Origin: Stenotrophomonas sp. 610A2
GTDB lineage: Bacteria > Pseudomonadota > Gammaproteobacteria > Xanthomonadales > Xanthomonadaceae
Assembly (NCBI RefSeq): GCF_030549615.1
Contig: NZ_CP130832.1
Location: 4,538,001-4,602,000 of the forward strand
Reading direction: 5' to 3'
Length of the DNA stretch: 64,000 nt
Position 1 is the stretch's first letter. The number at the start of each line of letters is the position of its first letter. The notes under the pieces are model-generated. The model made no database searches. It was not told the origin of the DNA and worked only from the letters and a program-made list of their open reading frames with translations. Below are positions 1-8,273 of this stretch, piece after piece. Made by a program: the position numbers and the translations under genes.

Positions 1-519
1 CCGTATTATCGAAGGGAACTGATCGTCGTAACGTGGCGCATCCAAAGCGCGCTTCTTGGCCTTGTCGGCACCTGCCTGATCTCCATGCTTCTGCCCCCAA
101 CGCATCAATAACAGCTGCGCGTCGGCGCCGTCTTCTGCCTGTAGCGTCGCCACTGCTTTCTCCACCGCACAATCGCCGCCATCAATGCAGCGCCGCACGG
201 CGGTGGCGGCAATCAAGGGTTCATCGCTGCCCGTGGCGATTGCTTCCAGCAACCAGCGCTCCGCTTCCGGCGCGGGCTTCAGCCTGCCGGTCTGCAGATC
301 GAGTGAAATCGGCGCCAATCCAGCGGCGGCATACAGCTTCAGTGGTTCACCTGTGGCTGCCAGCTTGCTTGCCTGCTCCATCCGCGCTTGATTCTGCGCC
401 TGTACGTGCACCAACAGCTCTTCAGGAGCAACGCCATCCTGGTCATCCGCAGCAGCCTGTGCACCCGCGTTTGCAGTAATCGCGCATAGCAGCAGTACCC
501 ACATTCCCTGTTTACGCAT
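1..519 (-). CDS. Secreted protein of unknown function, 3' end cut by window edge
   Basis: The reading frame is open from an ATG at 519 to the window edge, so only the first 173 residues are visible. A GGAGGG ribosome binding site lies 8 bases before the ATG. The N-terminus (MRKQGMWVLLLCAITANAGAQA) is a clear signal peptide with an AQA cleavage site, so the protein is exported. The rest is alanine-rich and predicted helical, with pairs such as AERWLLEAIA and AQLLLMRWGQ that suggest short helical hairpins like TPR or Sel1 repeats. No catalytic motif is visible. It lies 41 bases downstream of the AEC permease gene on the same strand and may share its transcript. Function unknown. Confidence 0.75.
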   Translation of the reverse strand, partial: MRKQGMWVLLLCAITANAGAQAAADDQDGVAPEELLVHVQAQNQARMEQASKLAATGEPLKLYAAAGLAPISLDLQTGRLKPAPEAERWLLEAIATGSDEPLIAATAVRRCIDGGDCAVEKAVATLQAEDGADAQLLLMRWGQKHGDQAGADKAKKRALDAPRYDDQFPSIIR

Positions 520-560
520 GCCGGTTTCCCTCCAAGAGCATCAAGCTTTACGGCGCAGAC

Positions 561-1475
561 TCAAACCACCCGGTCCAACACCCAGACCCAGGCCGGCAAG
601 GTGGCCAATGACAACACAATGCCATAACCCACCATTGCCGCTGCCAATCGCGGTGCCAGCCGGTGCGAGATGGCCAGGGCGGCGGCGGTGATCATCGTCG
701 GCATCGCGGTTTCCAGCACGTTGACCCGCAGCATTTCGCCCTGCAGGCCGAATGCCCAGGACAGCGGCAACGCGGCGGCGGGTAACACCAGCAGTTTGAG
801 CAGCAGGCCCACGCCCAGCGGCGCCAGCTCAGCGCGCGACAGCCGCAGCTGGATGGTCAGGCCCACCGCCAGCATCACCAGCGGCAGCATCGCGTCGGAT
901 ACGTTCTTCAATGCGCCGGCAATCCATGTCGGCGGTGATGCCGGCATCACCAGCAAAGCGAAGATCAATGCCCACAGCGGCGGGAAGCGGGCGATGCGCA
1001 GCAGGATCTGGCCAGTGCTGGGCGGGGTATCGCCGCTGTAGCGCGCCAGCACATACAGGCCGAACGTCGACAGCATCACGAAGGTGCCGAACTGGTCGTA
1101 GACCACTGCATATGGCAGGGCGTGGTCACCCAGCAGCGCGCGCACCATCGGGTAGCCGATGAAGCTGGAATTGCACAGCGCCACGCACAGCAGCAGCACC
1201 GCATGCACCTGCCGCTCGAAACCGAATACGCGTGTGGCCAGGCTCACCAAGGCCAGGGTAAGCAGCATCAGCAACCACGGCGTCAGCATGATGCCGATCA
1301 AGGAGGCATCCAGCTGCAGGCGGGGTACATAGGTGAGCACCGCCGCTGGCAGGCAGATGTACAGCACCACCTTGTTGAGCACGTCGGCGGCGTTGTCCGG
1401 GAATACCCGGAACCGTGCGAAGACCATGCCCAGTGCGAGCATGGCCAGGATCAGTGCGAAAGCGTCGAATGCCAT
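561..1475 (-). CDS. AEC-family permease (auxin efflux carrier-like)
   Basis: A 304-residue, very hydrophobic protein with about ten predicted transmembrane segments, the usual length for the bacterial AEC/Mem_trans family. Typical features are the N-terminal MVFARFRVFPDNAADVLNK stretch, the CLPAAVL motif near residue 42, the NSSFIGYPMVRALLG segment in the first half, and the ETAMPTMITAAALA segment near the C-terminus. The family moves organic acids, amino acids or other small anions across the inner membrane. The substrate cannot be read from the sequence. It lies between a TPR-like secreted protein gene and a secreted protein of unknown function, all on the minus strand, with no regulator nearby. 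The ribosome binding site before the ATG is weak. Confidence 0.88.
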   Translation of the reverse strand: MAFDAFALILAMLALGMVFARFRVFPDNAADVLNKVVLYICLPAAVLTYVPRLQLDASLIGIMLTPWLLMLLTLALVSLATRVFGFERQVHAVLLLCVALCNSSFIGYPMVRALLGDHALPYAVVYDQFGTFVMLSTFGLYVLARYSGDTPPSTGQILLRIARFPPLWALIFALLVMPASPPTWIAGALKNVSDAMLPLVMLAVGLTIQLRLSRAELAPLGVGLLLKLLVLPAAALPLSWAFGLQGEMLRVNVLETAMPTMITAAALAISHRLAPRLAAAMVGYGIVLSLATLPAWVWVLDRVV

Positions 1476-1580
1476 GGTGCAAGCATGCGCCGGGCTGCCC
1501 CGCGAGGGGAATCAGCGCCGACTCAAAGCCTCCCGTGAAGCGCCACCAAGGTGTGCCAGCGCTGCCTCACCTGTGCGGCC

Positions 1581-2219
1581 TTACGGCCATGCCGGCGGAT
1601 TGGCTGCCCAGGCCTGCTGTACCTGCGACAGCTGTGTGCGCTCGGCGTCGTTCCAGGTCGGCAGCAACTGCGCATAAGCCGTGGTGTCGGTCCATTGCCC
1701 GGGTTCGGTGCGCACGGCAGCGGCATACCAGGCCACGGCTTCGTCCTTGCGCTCCAGCTTCCACAGCACAAGCGCCAGCGTTGTCGGCAGCCATGACGGG
1801 TTGCCGCGGGTACCTTCGGCCGCCCTGCTCCACAGGTTCAGCGCGTCCTGCGCATCGCCGCGGCGGTACAGATCCCAACCGTGGTTCCAGCGCAGGCTGC
1901 GGGCCTGCACGGAGGTGTCGGCAACCGCGGCCATGGCTTCCTCGTACAGTTTGCCGCCCAGCTCGGCACGCCCATCGCGGTAGGCGATGCTGGCCAGCTG
2001 CGCGGTGGCTTCCACGCCCTTGCGGCCACGCTCGCGCAGCTTCATCAGCTGATCGACCGCATCGGCCTGTTCAGGCGGCACGACATGGATCGGCTTGGCC
2101 GCCACGTCGTCATCGAAATAGAACTCGTTGATCTTCGGCAGGCTTTGCGCCTGCGCGTTTGCAAACAGCAGCGACGCCAGCATGACCACGCCGGCAACCA
2201 CGCGCTTTGTAACCCCCAT
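1581..2219 (-). CDS. Secreted TPR-like protein
   Basis: A 212-residue protein. I chose the ATG at 2219 because it gives a clean signal peptide (MGVTKRVVAGVVMLASLLFANAQA). An ATG at 2234 and a GTG at 2252 in the same frame are alternatives, and the 2234 start has a GGGGGA sequence upstream. The mature part has helix pairs of the TPR type: an A-Y-x-D-G-R-A-E-L segment, W-D-L-Y-R-R-G-D-A-Q-D-A-L-N, and L-E-R-K-D-E-A-V-A-W-Y-A-A-A-V. Proteins of this kind are usually periplasmic scaffolds. No enzyme motif is present. The gene is divergent from the indolepyruvate oxidoreductase gene and heads a minus-strand series with the AEC permease. Confidence 0.78.
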   Translation of the reverse strand: MGVTKRVVAGVVMLASLLFANAQAQSLPKINEFYFDDDVAAKPIHVVPPEQADAVDQLMKLRERGRKGVEATAQLASIAYRDGRAELGGKLYEEAMAAVADTSVQARSLRWNHGWDLYRRGDAQDALNLWSRAAEGTRGNPSWLPTTLALVLWKLERKDEAVAWYAAAVRTEPGQWTDTTAYAQLLPTWNDAERTQLSQVQQAWAANPPAWP

Positions 2220-2387
2220 GACTGCAATCCCCATCGAACAGTTATCCCCCACCCGGCCCCGATCCTAACCGCTCCGGGCGCTACGCGCGACGGGTTACAG
2301 GGTGATGAAATCCCCCACTGCTACAATCCGCGGCTGCCACCGGCCTCCCGGTCGGCATCTGCCAGCCGTTTCCGCAATGGGCCAGCC

Positions 2388-5300
2388 ATGACCAGCACCG
2401 CCGAACTTACCTCACCTGCCTCCGCCAACGATCCGCTGATCGGCGTGCGTGATTCTGATTACACTTTGGATCACAAGTACACGCGCACCGATGGCCGCAT
2501 CTACCTGAGCGGCGTGCAGGCACTGGTACGCCTGCCCTTGATGCAGCAGCAGCGCGATGCCGCGGCCGGGCTGAATACCGGCGGCTTCGTCAGTGGCTAC
2601 CGCGGCTCGCCGCTGGGCGGCTTCGACCTGGAGCTGTGGCGCGCACGCAAGCACCTGGAAGCAGCCAAGGTGAAGTTCGTGCCCGGCCTCAACGAGGACC
2701 TGGGCGCAACCATGGTCTGGGGCACGCAGCAGACCAACCTGTTCCCCGGTGCCAAGGTCGATGGCGTGTTCGGCATGTGGTACGGCAAGGGCCCGGGCGT
2801 GGACCGTTGCGGTGACGTGTTCAAGCACGCCAATGCTGCCGGTGCCTCCAAGCACGGCGGTGTGCTGGCGCTGGCCGCCGACGACCATGCCTGCCGCAGC
2901 TCTACCCTGCCGCACGGCAGCGAGGAAGAGTTCGTCAGCGCGATGATGCCGGTGCTGAACCCGGCCGGCGTGCAGGACATCCTCGACATGGGCCTGGTCG
3001 GCTGGGCGATGAGCCGCTACACCGGTCGCTGGATCGGCTTCAAGACGATTGCCGAGACGGTGGAATCGTCGGCCTCGGTGGACGTCAACCCGTTCGCCCG
3101 CCAGATCATCCTGCCGGAAGATTTCGACATGCCGGTCGCTGGCCTCAACATCCGCTGGCCAGACCCGCCGATGGAGCAGGAAATGCGCCTGCACCGTTAT
3201 GCGGTGAAGGCGGCGCAGGCCTTTGCCCGCGCCAACGGCATCGACAAGGTGGTGATGGACTCGCCGCAGGCACGGCTGGGCATCGTCACCACCGGCAAGA
3301 GCTACCTGGACGTGCTGCAGGCGCTGGAATACCTGGGCCTGGACGAGAAGGCCTGCGCCGACATCGGCATCCGCGTCTACAAGGTCGGCATGACCTGGCC
3401 GCTGGAGCCGCAGGGCATCGGTGAATTTTCCCGCGGCCTGCAAGACATCGTCGTGGTGGAGGAGAAGAAGGCCTTCATCGAGCGGCAGATGAAGGAATAC
3501 TTCTACAACTGGCCGGCCAACTGGGGCCCGCGCCCGTCCATCGTCGGCAAGTACGACGAGCAGGGCGAGTGGATCCTGCCGTCCACCGGCGAGCTGACCC
3601 CGGCGACGATTGCCGGCGTGATCGGGCGCCGCATCCAGCGTTTCTTCAACACCGAGTCGATCGAAGAGCGCCTGCGCTGGATGGACGTCAAGGAAGCCGA
3701 GATGGCCCTGCCGCGCGCACAGTTCCCGCGCGTGCCGCATTACTGCTCCGGCTGCCCGCACAACACCTCGACCAAGGTGCCGGAAGGCTCGCGTGCGCTG
3801 GCCGGCATCGGCTGCCACTACATGGTGACGTGGATGGACCGCGACACCGACACCTTCACCCATATGGGCGGCGAAGGCGTCACCTGGGCCGGCCAAGCCG
3901 CGTTCACCGACACCGAGCACGTGTTCCAGAACCTCGGCGACGGCACCTATTTCCACAGCGGCTCGCTGGCGATCCGCCAGGCCATCGCCGCTGGCGTCAA
4001 CATCACCTACAAGATCCTCTACAACGATGCGGTGGCGATGACCGGCGGCCAGCCGGTGGACGGCACCCTGACCGTGCCGCAGATCGCCCAGCAGATGCGT
4101 TCGGAAGGCGTGCACACCATCGTGCTGCTGTCCGACGACATCCAGAAGTGGAAGTCGCGACGCCACGAGTTCCCCAGCGATGTGGAATTCCACGACCGCG
4201 CCGAGCTCGACGCCGTGCAGCAGCAGCTGCGCACGGTGAAGGGCACCAGCATCCTGATCTACGAACAGACCTGCGCCACCGAGAAGCGCCGCCGCCGCAA
4301 GCGCGGCAAGATCGTCGACCCGGCCAAGCGCACCATGATCAACTCGCTGGTCTGCGAAGGCTGCGGTGACTGTGGTGAGAAAAGCTTCTGCGTGTCGGTG
4401 CTGCCGAAGGAAACCGAGTTCGGGCGCAAGCGCGACATCGACCAGTCCAACTGCAACAAGGATTTCACCTGCACCACCGGCTTCTGCCCAAGCTTCGTCA
4501 CCGTGCACGGCGGCCAGCTGCGCAAGGGCAGCAAGAGCAGCGCCGCCAGCCTGCTCGACAACCTGCCGGCGCCAACCTTCCGCACCGATTTCTCGCAGCC
4601 CTGGAACATCCTGATCACCGGCGTCGGCGGCACCGGCGTGGTGACCATCGGCGCGCTGCTCGGCATGGCCGGCCACCTCGAAGGCAAGGGTGCCAGCGTG
4701 CTCGACCAGACCGGTCTGGCGCAGAAGGGCGGCGCGGTCACCACCCATATCCGCATCGCCAACCGCCCGGCTGACATCCACGCGGTGCGCATCGCCGCCG
4801 GTGAGGCCGACCTGGTGCTGGGCTGCGACATGGTGGTGGTCAACGACTACTGGGCGCTGTCCAAGGTGCGCGGCGAGCGCTCGCAGGTGGTGTTGAACAC
4901 CTATGAAGCGATGCCGGGCACCTTCACCACCCACCCGGACATGCAGTTCCCGGCCGCCGACATCATTGCCGGGGTGAAGCTGGCACTGGGCGGTCGCGAC
5001 CCGATCCTGCTCGATGCCACCCAGCTGGCCACCGCCCTGCTTGGCGACGCGATTGCCTCCAACCTGTTCATCCTCGGCTTCGCCTGGCAGCAGGGCCTGG
5101 TGCCGCTGTCGCTGGAATCGCTGATGCGCGCGGTGGAGCTCAATGGCGCCGCCGTGAGCATGAACCAGACCGCGTTCGCCTGGGGCCGCCTGGCCGCCAT
5201 CGATCCGCAGGCCGTGCAGCAGGCCGCCGGCCTCATCCACAACGCCCCGACCGATGCCGAGCGCAAGCCGGCCGCGCTGCGTGAACTGCCGCCGGGCGAA

Positions 5301-6098
5301 TGGGAAGGCAACGAGGCCGGCGCACCGTCGGCACCGCGCAACCCGGGCAACGAGCCGGACGTGCGTGGCCTTCCCGCCGCCAGCCGGACCAGCGGTGAAG
5401 CCGCGTTCGCATCGCTGGACGATGCGCACCTGTCGCGCTCGCTGGACGAGTTGATCGCCCGCCGCAGCAGCTTCCTCACCGATTACCAGGACGCCGCCTA
5501 CGCAAATCGCTACCGCACTCTGATCGATGCCGTGCGCAAGGCCGAGCAGCAGGCGATCCCGGGCAGCACCGCATTGAGCGAAGCCGCCGCGCGCTACTTC
5601 TTCAAGCTGATGGCCTACAAAGACGAATACGAAGTGGCCCGCCTGTACACCAGCGGCGACTTCGCCAAGCGCGTGGCAGAGAAGTTCGAAGGCGACTACC
5701 AAGTCCGTTTCCACCTTGCCCCGCCGCTGTTCGCCAAGCGCGACGAACACGGCCAGCTGCAGAAGAAGGAATACGGCCCCTGGATGTTCAAGGCCTTCGG
5801 CCTGCTGGCCAAGTTCAAGGGCCTGCGCGGCGGCCGCTTCGACGTATTCGGTTACACCGAGGAACGTCGCGGCGAGCGTCAGTTGATTGCTGACTACGAA
5901 AAGACCTTGCAGGAACTGATCAGCGGCCTGGATGCACGCCGGCTGGCGCTGGCGGTGGATATCGCCAGCATCCCCGAGCACATCCGCGGCTACGGCCACG
6001 TCAAGGAAGCGCACCTGCACGAAGCCAAGGCGCGCGAAGCGACGCTGCTGGCAACGTGGCGCAACCCAAAGGCGCTGCACATCGTGCAGGCGGCCTGA
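2388..6098 (+). CDS. Indolepyruvate ferredoxin oxidoreductase, fused alpha/beta type
   Basis: A 1236-residue protein that oxidatively decarboxylates arylpyruvates (indolepyruvate, phenylpyruvate) or related 2-oxoacids to acyl-CoA, passing electrons to ferredoxin. Visible modules: an N-terminal pyruvate:ferredoxin oxidoreductase-like region; a thiamine diphosphate region at about residues 470-570 with GIGCHYM, MGGEGVTWAGQ and LYNDAVAMTGGQ; a cysteine-rich iron-sulfur segment at about 655-705 (CEGCGDCGEKSFC, then CNKDFTCTTGFC); a gamma-type region at about 740-930 starting TGVGGTGVVTIGALLG; and a C-terminal extension typical of the proteobacterial fused enzyme. In archaea these parts are separate IorA and IorB subunits. 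The ATG at 2388 precedes the conserved N-terminus, although the upstream ribosome binding site is poor. It is transcribed alone and ends at a strong hairpin at 6153-6188. Confidence 0.93.
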   Translation: MTSTAELTSPASANDPLIGVRDSDYTLDHKYTRTDGRIYLSGVQALVRLPLMQQQRDAAAGLNTGGFVSGYRGSPLGGFDLELWRARKHLEAAKVKFVPGLNEDLGATMVWGTQQTNLFPGAKVDGVFGMWYGKGPGVDRCGDVFKHANAAGASKHGGVLALAADDHACRSSTLPHGSEEEFVSAMMPVLNPAGVQDILDMGLVGWAMSRYTGRWIGFKTIAETVESSASVDVNPFARQIILPEDFDMPVAGLNIRWPDPPMEQEMRLHRYAVKAAQAFARANGIDKVVMDSPQARLGIVTTGKSYLDVLQALEYLGLDEKACADIGIRVYKVGMTWPLEPQGIGEFSRGLQDIVVVEEKKAFIERQMKEYFYNWPANWGPRPSIVGKYDEQGEWILPSTGELTPATIAGVIGRRIQRFFNTESIEERLRWMDVKEAEMALPRAQFPRVPHYCSGCPHNTSTKVPEGSRALAGIGCHYMVTWMDRDTDTFTHMGGEGVTWAGQAAFTDTEHVFQNLGDGTYFHSGSLAIRQAIAAGVNITYKILYNDAVAMTGGQPVDGTLTVPQIAQQMRSEGVHTIVLLSDDIQKWKSRRHEFPSDVEFHDRAELDAVQQQLRTVKGTSILIYEQTCATEKRRRRKRGKIVDPAKRTMINSLVCEGCGDCGEKSFCVSVLPKETEFGRKRDIDQSNCNKDFTCTTGFCPSFVTVHGGQLRKGSKSSAASLLDNLPAPTFRTDFSQPWNILITGVGGTGVVTIGALLGMAGHLEGKGASVLDQTGLAQKGGAVTTHIRIANRPADIHAVRIAAGEADLVLGCDMVVVNDYWALSKVRGERSQVVLNTYEAMPGTFTTHPDMQFPAADIIAGVKLALGGRDPILLDATQLATALLGDAIASNLFILGFAWQQGLVPLSLESLMRAVELNGAAVSMNQTAFAWGRLAAIDPQAVQQAAGLIHNAPTDAERKPAALRELPPGEWEGNEAGAPSAPRNPGNEPDVRGLPAASRTSGEAAFASLDDAHLSRSLDELIARRSSFLTDYQDAAYANRYRTLIDAVRKAEQQAIPGSTALSEAAARYFFKLMAYKDEYEVARLYTSGDFAKRVAEKFEGDYQVRFHLAPPLFAKRDEHGQLQKKEYGPWMFKAFGLLAKFKGLRGGRFDVFGYTEERRGERQLIADYEKTLQELISGLDARRLALAVDIASIPEHIRGYGHVKEAHLHEAKAREATLLATWRNPKALHIVQAA

Positions 6099-6152
6099 GC
6101 AGGCAACGGATAGGTTGCTTATGCGCAGTGCGACCAATGCGTTGCATTGCGC

Positions 6153-6188
6153 GGCCTGAGCTTCAGCGCCAACGTTGAAGCTCAGGCC
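6153..6188. terminator. Bidirectional terminator-like hairpin
   Basis: A perfect 13-base stem (6153-6165 pairing with 6176-6188) around a 10-base loop lies between the convergent ends of the indolepyruvate oxidoreductase gene and the TonB-C-like gene. There is no long T tract on either side, so it may act as a stem-only terminator for both. Confidence 0.6.
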
Positions 6189-6207
6189 GTTACCGACTGA
6201 AGCGGCG

Positions 6208-6612
6208 TCAGTGGATCTCGAAATTCATGGACACCAGGGAGGGCCGAGCTTGCCCGCCTACCTGTGCCGGCGTCCATTGAACGGAAAGAATCACCTGCTT
6301 CTCCTGTTCGGTCAGCCCCATTCGCGACGGATAGGAAACCAGCGCGCCCTGCGGCTTGCCGGTTTCGTCCAGGACAACCACGACGCAGGTCAGGCTGCTG
6401 CCGGAGCGCATCCAGATGCTGCGGGGGAACTGGGGCAGTTTCTCTACCGGCTCCGGCTCCACATCCGCGGTTTCACCGATCACGTGGTCGGGAAGCAGCT
6501 TCTGGATTTCTGCCAGAAGGGGCGCTTTTTCGCAGGAGCGGATGGGGCGGTCGCGGGCCAAAGCGCTGTTTGCAGCTAGAAGCGTCACCGCGAAGACCAT
6601 GATTTTGAGCAT
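6208..6612 (-). CDS. Secreted protein with TonB C-terminal-like domain
   Basis: A 134-residue protein with a signal peptide (MLKIMVFAVTLLAANSALA). After a short linker, the C-terminal two thirds (from about residue 60) has the pattern of a TonB C-terminal fold: PRSIWMRSGSSLTCVVVVLD, E-T-G-K-P-Q-G-A-L-V-S, and a final beta strand S-L-V-S-M-N-F-E-I. Small exported proteins with only this fold occur in Xanthomonadaceae and have no defined role. It has no membrane anchor after cleavage, so it cannot be a complete TonB. It converges on the indolepyruvate oxidoreductase gene, and the accessory island begins upstream of its start. Confidence 0.65.
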   Translation of the reverse strand: MLKIMVFAVTLLAANSALARDRPIRSCEKAPLLAEIQKLLPDHVIGETADVEPEPVEKLPQFPRSIWMRSGSSLTCVVVVLDETGKPQGALVSYPSRMGLTEQEKQVILSVQWTPAQVGGQARPSLVSMNFEIH

Positions 6613-6921
6613 GTGATTTGACCTTCCGATGGTTTGGGATCTGCTGAATCTCGTTAGGAGCTGAGTTTGGAAACGCGCGGATTCTGTTCGATGCCCGCTA
6701 ACGGCCAGAAGCAGACGAAGCGGTCTTCACGCCACCTGGCCGCCTCAAGGCTGCCGCTATCTTGGACGCTGATGCAGGCAAGTTTCGCAGTTGCTCAGGC
6801 AGTTTCTCTTCGCGATCCAGCAATGACTGCCACGGTGCTTTCGAAGTCATGTACGTGGCTGCAATCGTGACCAAATGCTGTGCCTAGCATTGCGACTGGC
6901 GGTGCGAGCCTGCTCGGCTCG
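6613..6921. other. Non-coding left border of the accessory island
   Basis: These 309 bases show no convincing gene. They contain the left copy of the 22-base sequence that recurs at 9677-9698 and then run into the end of the SIR2-like gene. No integrase, tRNA or clear attachment core is visible. Confidence 0.6.
6696..6717 (+). repeat. Left copy of 22-bp direct repeat flanking the kom operon
   Basis: This 22-base sequence matches 9677-9698 at 18 of 22 positions in the same orientation. The shared core is CCAGAAGC followed by a purine and GACG. The right copy is also part of an inverted repeat built on AGCGGACG. It may belong to a dispersed intergenic repeat family rather than being a transposition scar. 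Confidence 0.6.
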
Positions 6922-7716
6922 TCAGGTCACAAGCTCTTGCAGGAAGTCCGTGAGCGCTGCCTTGGGATCGTCCTGATCGGACACGATCATCTCAATTCCC
7001 CAGTGCCTCAGAACTTCTTCTGCCGCCGGGTTCGGGCGATTGGTGAAGACGTACGACTTGGGTCTCGCCGAAGCCAGCGGCGACTTCCCCCACATTTCGG
7101 TCAGGCGATAGAATAGCAACCGGATATTGAAGTCTGTCAGGCTGTAGCCAATGAAGAGGACAGAGTTGCTTAGCACGTCGTTGCGGAGCTTGATGTCCAG
7201 CGGCGTGTCGAAGGTCAGTCGCTGGTAGTAACTGGTCTCGTCGAGAACGATAGACTCGTCGGCTGCGAAGTCACCATGGAACTTGATGATTTGGCGGTGA
7301 CCGTCTCTGACAGCGACCATGTCCGCTACGCTGGCAATCCTGTCGTACTTCACACCGAACTCGGCGTGAGCTATCTCAAGCCACCGGTCGTAGTTGGTGG
7401 TGTATATCCGCGAGAAGTTGCCCCGGGTGATGAGCCGGTGAATATCGGAGGTCTTTATGTTCGTGGAAGGCTTGTGCCATTCGCGGTCCATCCAGCTTCG
7501 TAGCTCGCCGAGGCCACCTCTTTTCTTTTTGTAGAACTCAGCCAGAGTCTGATAGTTCCCATAGGTGGCAAACACCGCCGGGTCGTAGCCCAGCTCCTCG
7601 GCAATATGCGCGATAAGTTGGCTCCAACTCGGCAAACCAAGGTTTGCAGACACACCAGCTCCGACAAATAGCATTAGCTTGCCATTGCTGTGGGCATCTA
7701 GAAGTTCAGCTCTCAT
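6922..7716 (-). CDS. komC: SIR2-like NADase effector, Kongming KomC candidate
   Basis: A 264-residue SIR2-family protein of the kind used as a defence effector. The nucleotide-binding GAGVS is at residues 19-23, TTNYD at 106-110 (Asn108 in the position of the catalytic Asn), His147 lies in KFHGD, and GYSLTD is at 190-195. All active-site positions expected of NAD+-hydrolysing SIR2 proteins are present. It has no transmembrane segment and no additional domain, so sensing must come from a partner. Its ATG overlaps the stop of the HAM1-like gene (ATGA), making it the last gene of a three-gene operon. In the Kongming system the SIR2 subunit works with the HAM1 subunit and depletes NAD+ when deoxyinosine triphosphate is sensed. 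The family call is firm. The Kongming role rests on gene order and content. Confidence 0.85.
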   Translation of the reverse strand: MRAELLDAHSNGKLMLFVGAGVSANLGLPSWSQLIAHIAEELGYDPAVFATYGNYQTLAEFYKKKRGGLGELRSWMDREWHKPSTNIKTSDIHRLITRGNFSRIYTTNYDRWLEIAHAEFGVKYDRIASVADMVAVRDGHRQIIKFHGDFAADESIVLDETSYYQRLTFDTPLDIKLRNDVLSNSVLFIGYSLTDFNIRLLFYRLTEMWGKSPLASARPKSYVFTNRPNPAAEEVLRHWGIEMIVSDQDDPKAALTDFLQELVT

Positions 7717-8273
7717 GTCGGGACTCTCGAAACTTTAAGGTGGGCAGCAAACCTGTCCAATGCTAGGCGGCGCATGGATATATCGTCCTTTCCGGTACCC
7801 ATTTGGGCAAACGTCGTCGTGTAGCCGTCAGGTACGAACACGCAGTCCCATTGGAAATCCTCCGGCCCAGCAGGTGCACGCGGAACCGTCCCCTCGATTG
7901 CGCCTTCGAACAGGTGCATCTCGCGCCCGTCGCAGTACCCAAGAACCGTCTTTGCGATGACCTTGTCGTCACCAAGAGCGGCCACGAGATCCGCGAAGCG
8001 CCTGGCTTCCAATCGGTCCCAAAAAATCTGGGTTAGGCCTGCGGGAAGGTCGTTCAGTCCCCGGAGATACAGCCCTGTGTGCTCGACGAACAGGGGGCGG
8101 CCAATCTCGTGAAACGCCTTGATTAGCTTGTCCCGCACGAGCGCATGGACGTCCTGAGTCTGCAGTTCCTCGATCTTTCTGGATACAGGCACGACGTCCA
8201 CCCCAATAGGGCCGAGGATGCGTTGTACTTCCTTGATCTTGTGCTGGTTGCCGGACATGAATCGAATCTTCAT
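7713..8273 (-). CDS. komB: HAM1/RdgB-like protein, Kongming KomB candidate (probable dITP sensor)
   Basis: A 186-residue protein of the non-canonical purine NTP pyrophosphatase (HAM1, RdgB, ITPA) fold. The N-terminal SGNQHKIKE at residues 7-15 is the nucleotide-binding motif. Two hallmark positions are changed. The acidic pair before TG, normally ED or DD, is Glu64-His65, and the C-terminal SHR is Ser166-Met167-Arg168. Known active enzymes use the acidic residue for metal-dependent hydrolysis and the SHR histidine for base recognition, so this copy probably binds rather than hydrolyses its nucleotide. A strong GGAGGG site lies 6 bases before the ATG, inside the end of the deaminase gene. It overlaps both neighbours by ATGA. 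The position between a deaminase and a SIR2 protein fits KomB. Confidence 0.86.
   Translation of the reverse strand: MKIRFMSGNQHKIKEVQRILGPIGVDVVPVSRKIEELQTQDVHALVRDKLIKAFHEIGRPLFVEHTGLYLRGLNDLPAGLTQIFWDRLEARRFADLVAALGDDKVIAKTVLGYCDGREMHLFEGAIEGTVPRAPAGPEDFQWDCVFVPDGYTTTFAQMGTGKDDISMRRLALDRFAAHLKVSRVPT

Noticed and set aside
2412-6137. A 1241-codon open frame on the minus strand opposite the indolepyruvate oxidoreductase gene
   Set aside because: It is a shadow of a long high-GC gene. Its translation is Gln/Ala/Gly-rich with no recognisable domain, and the opposite strand encodes a complete enzyme.
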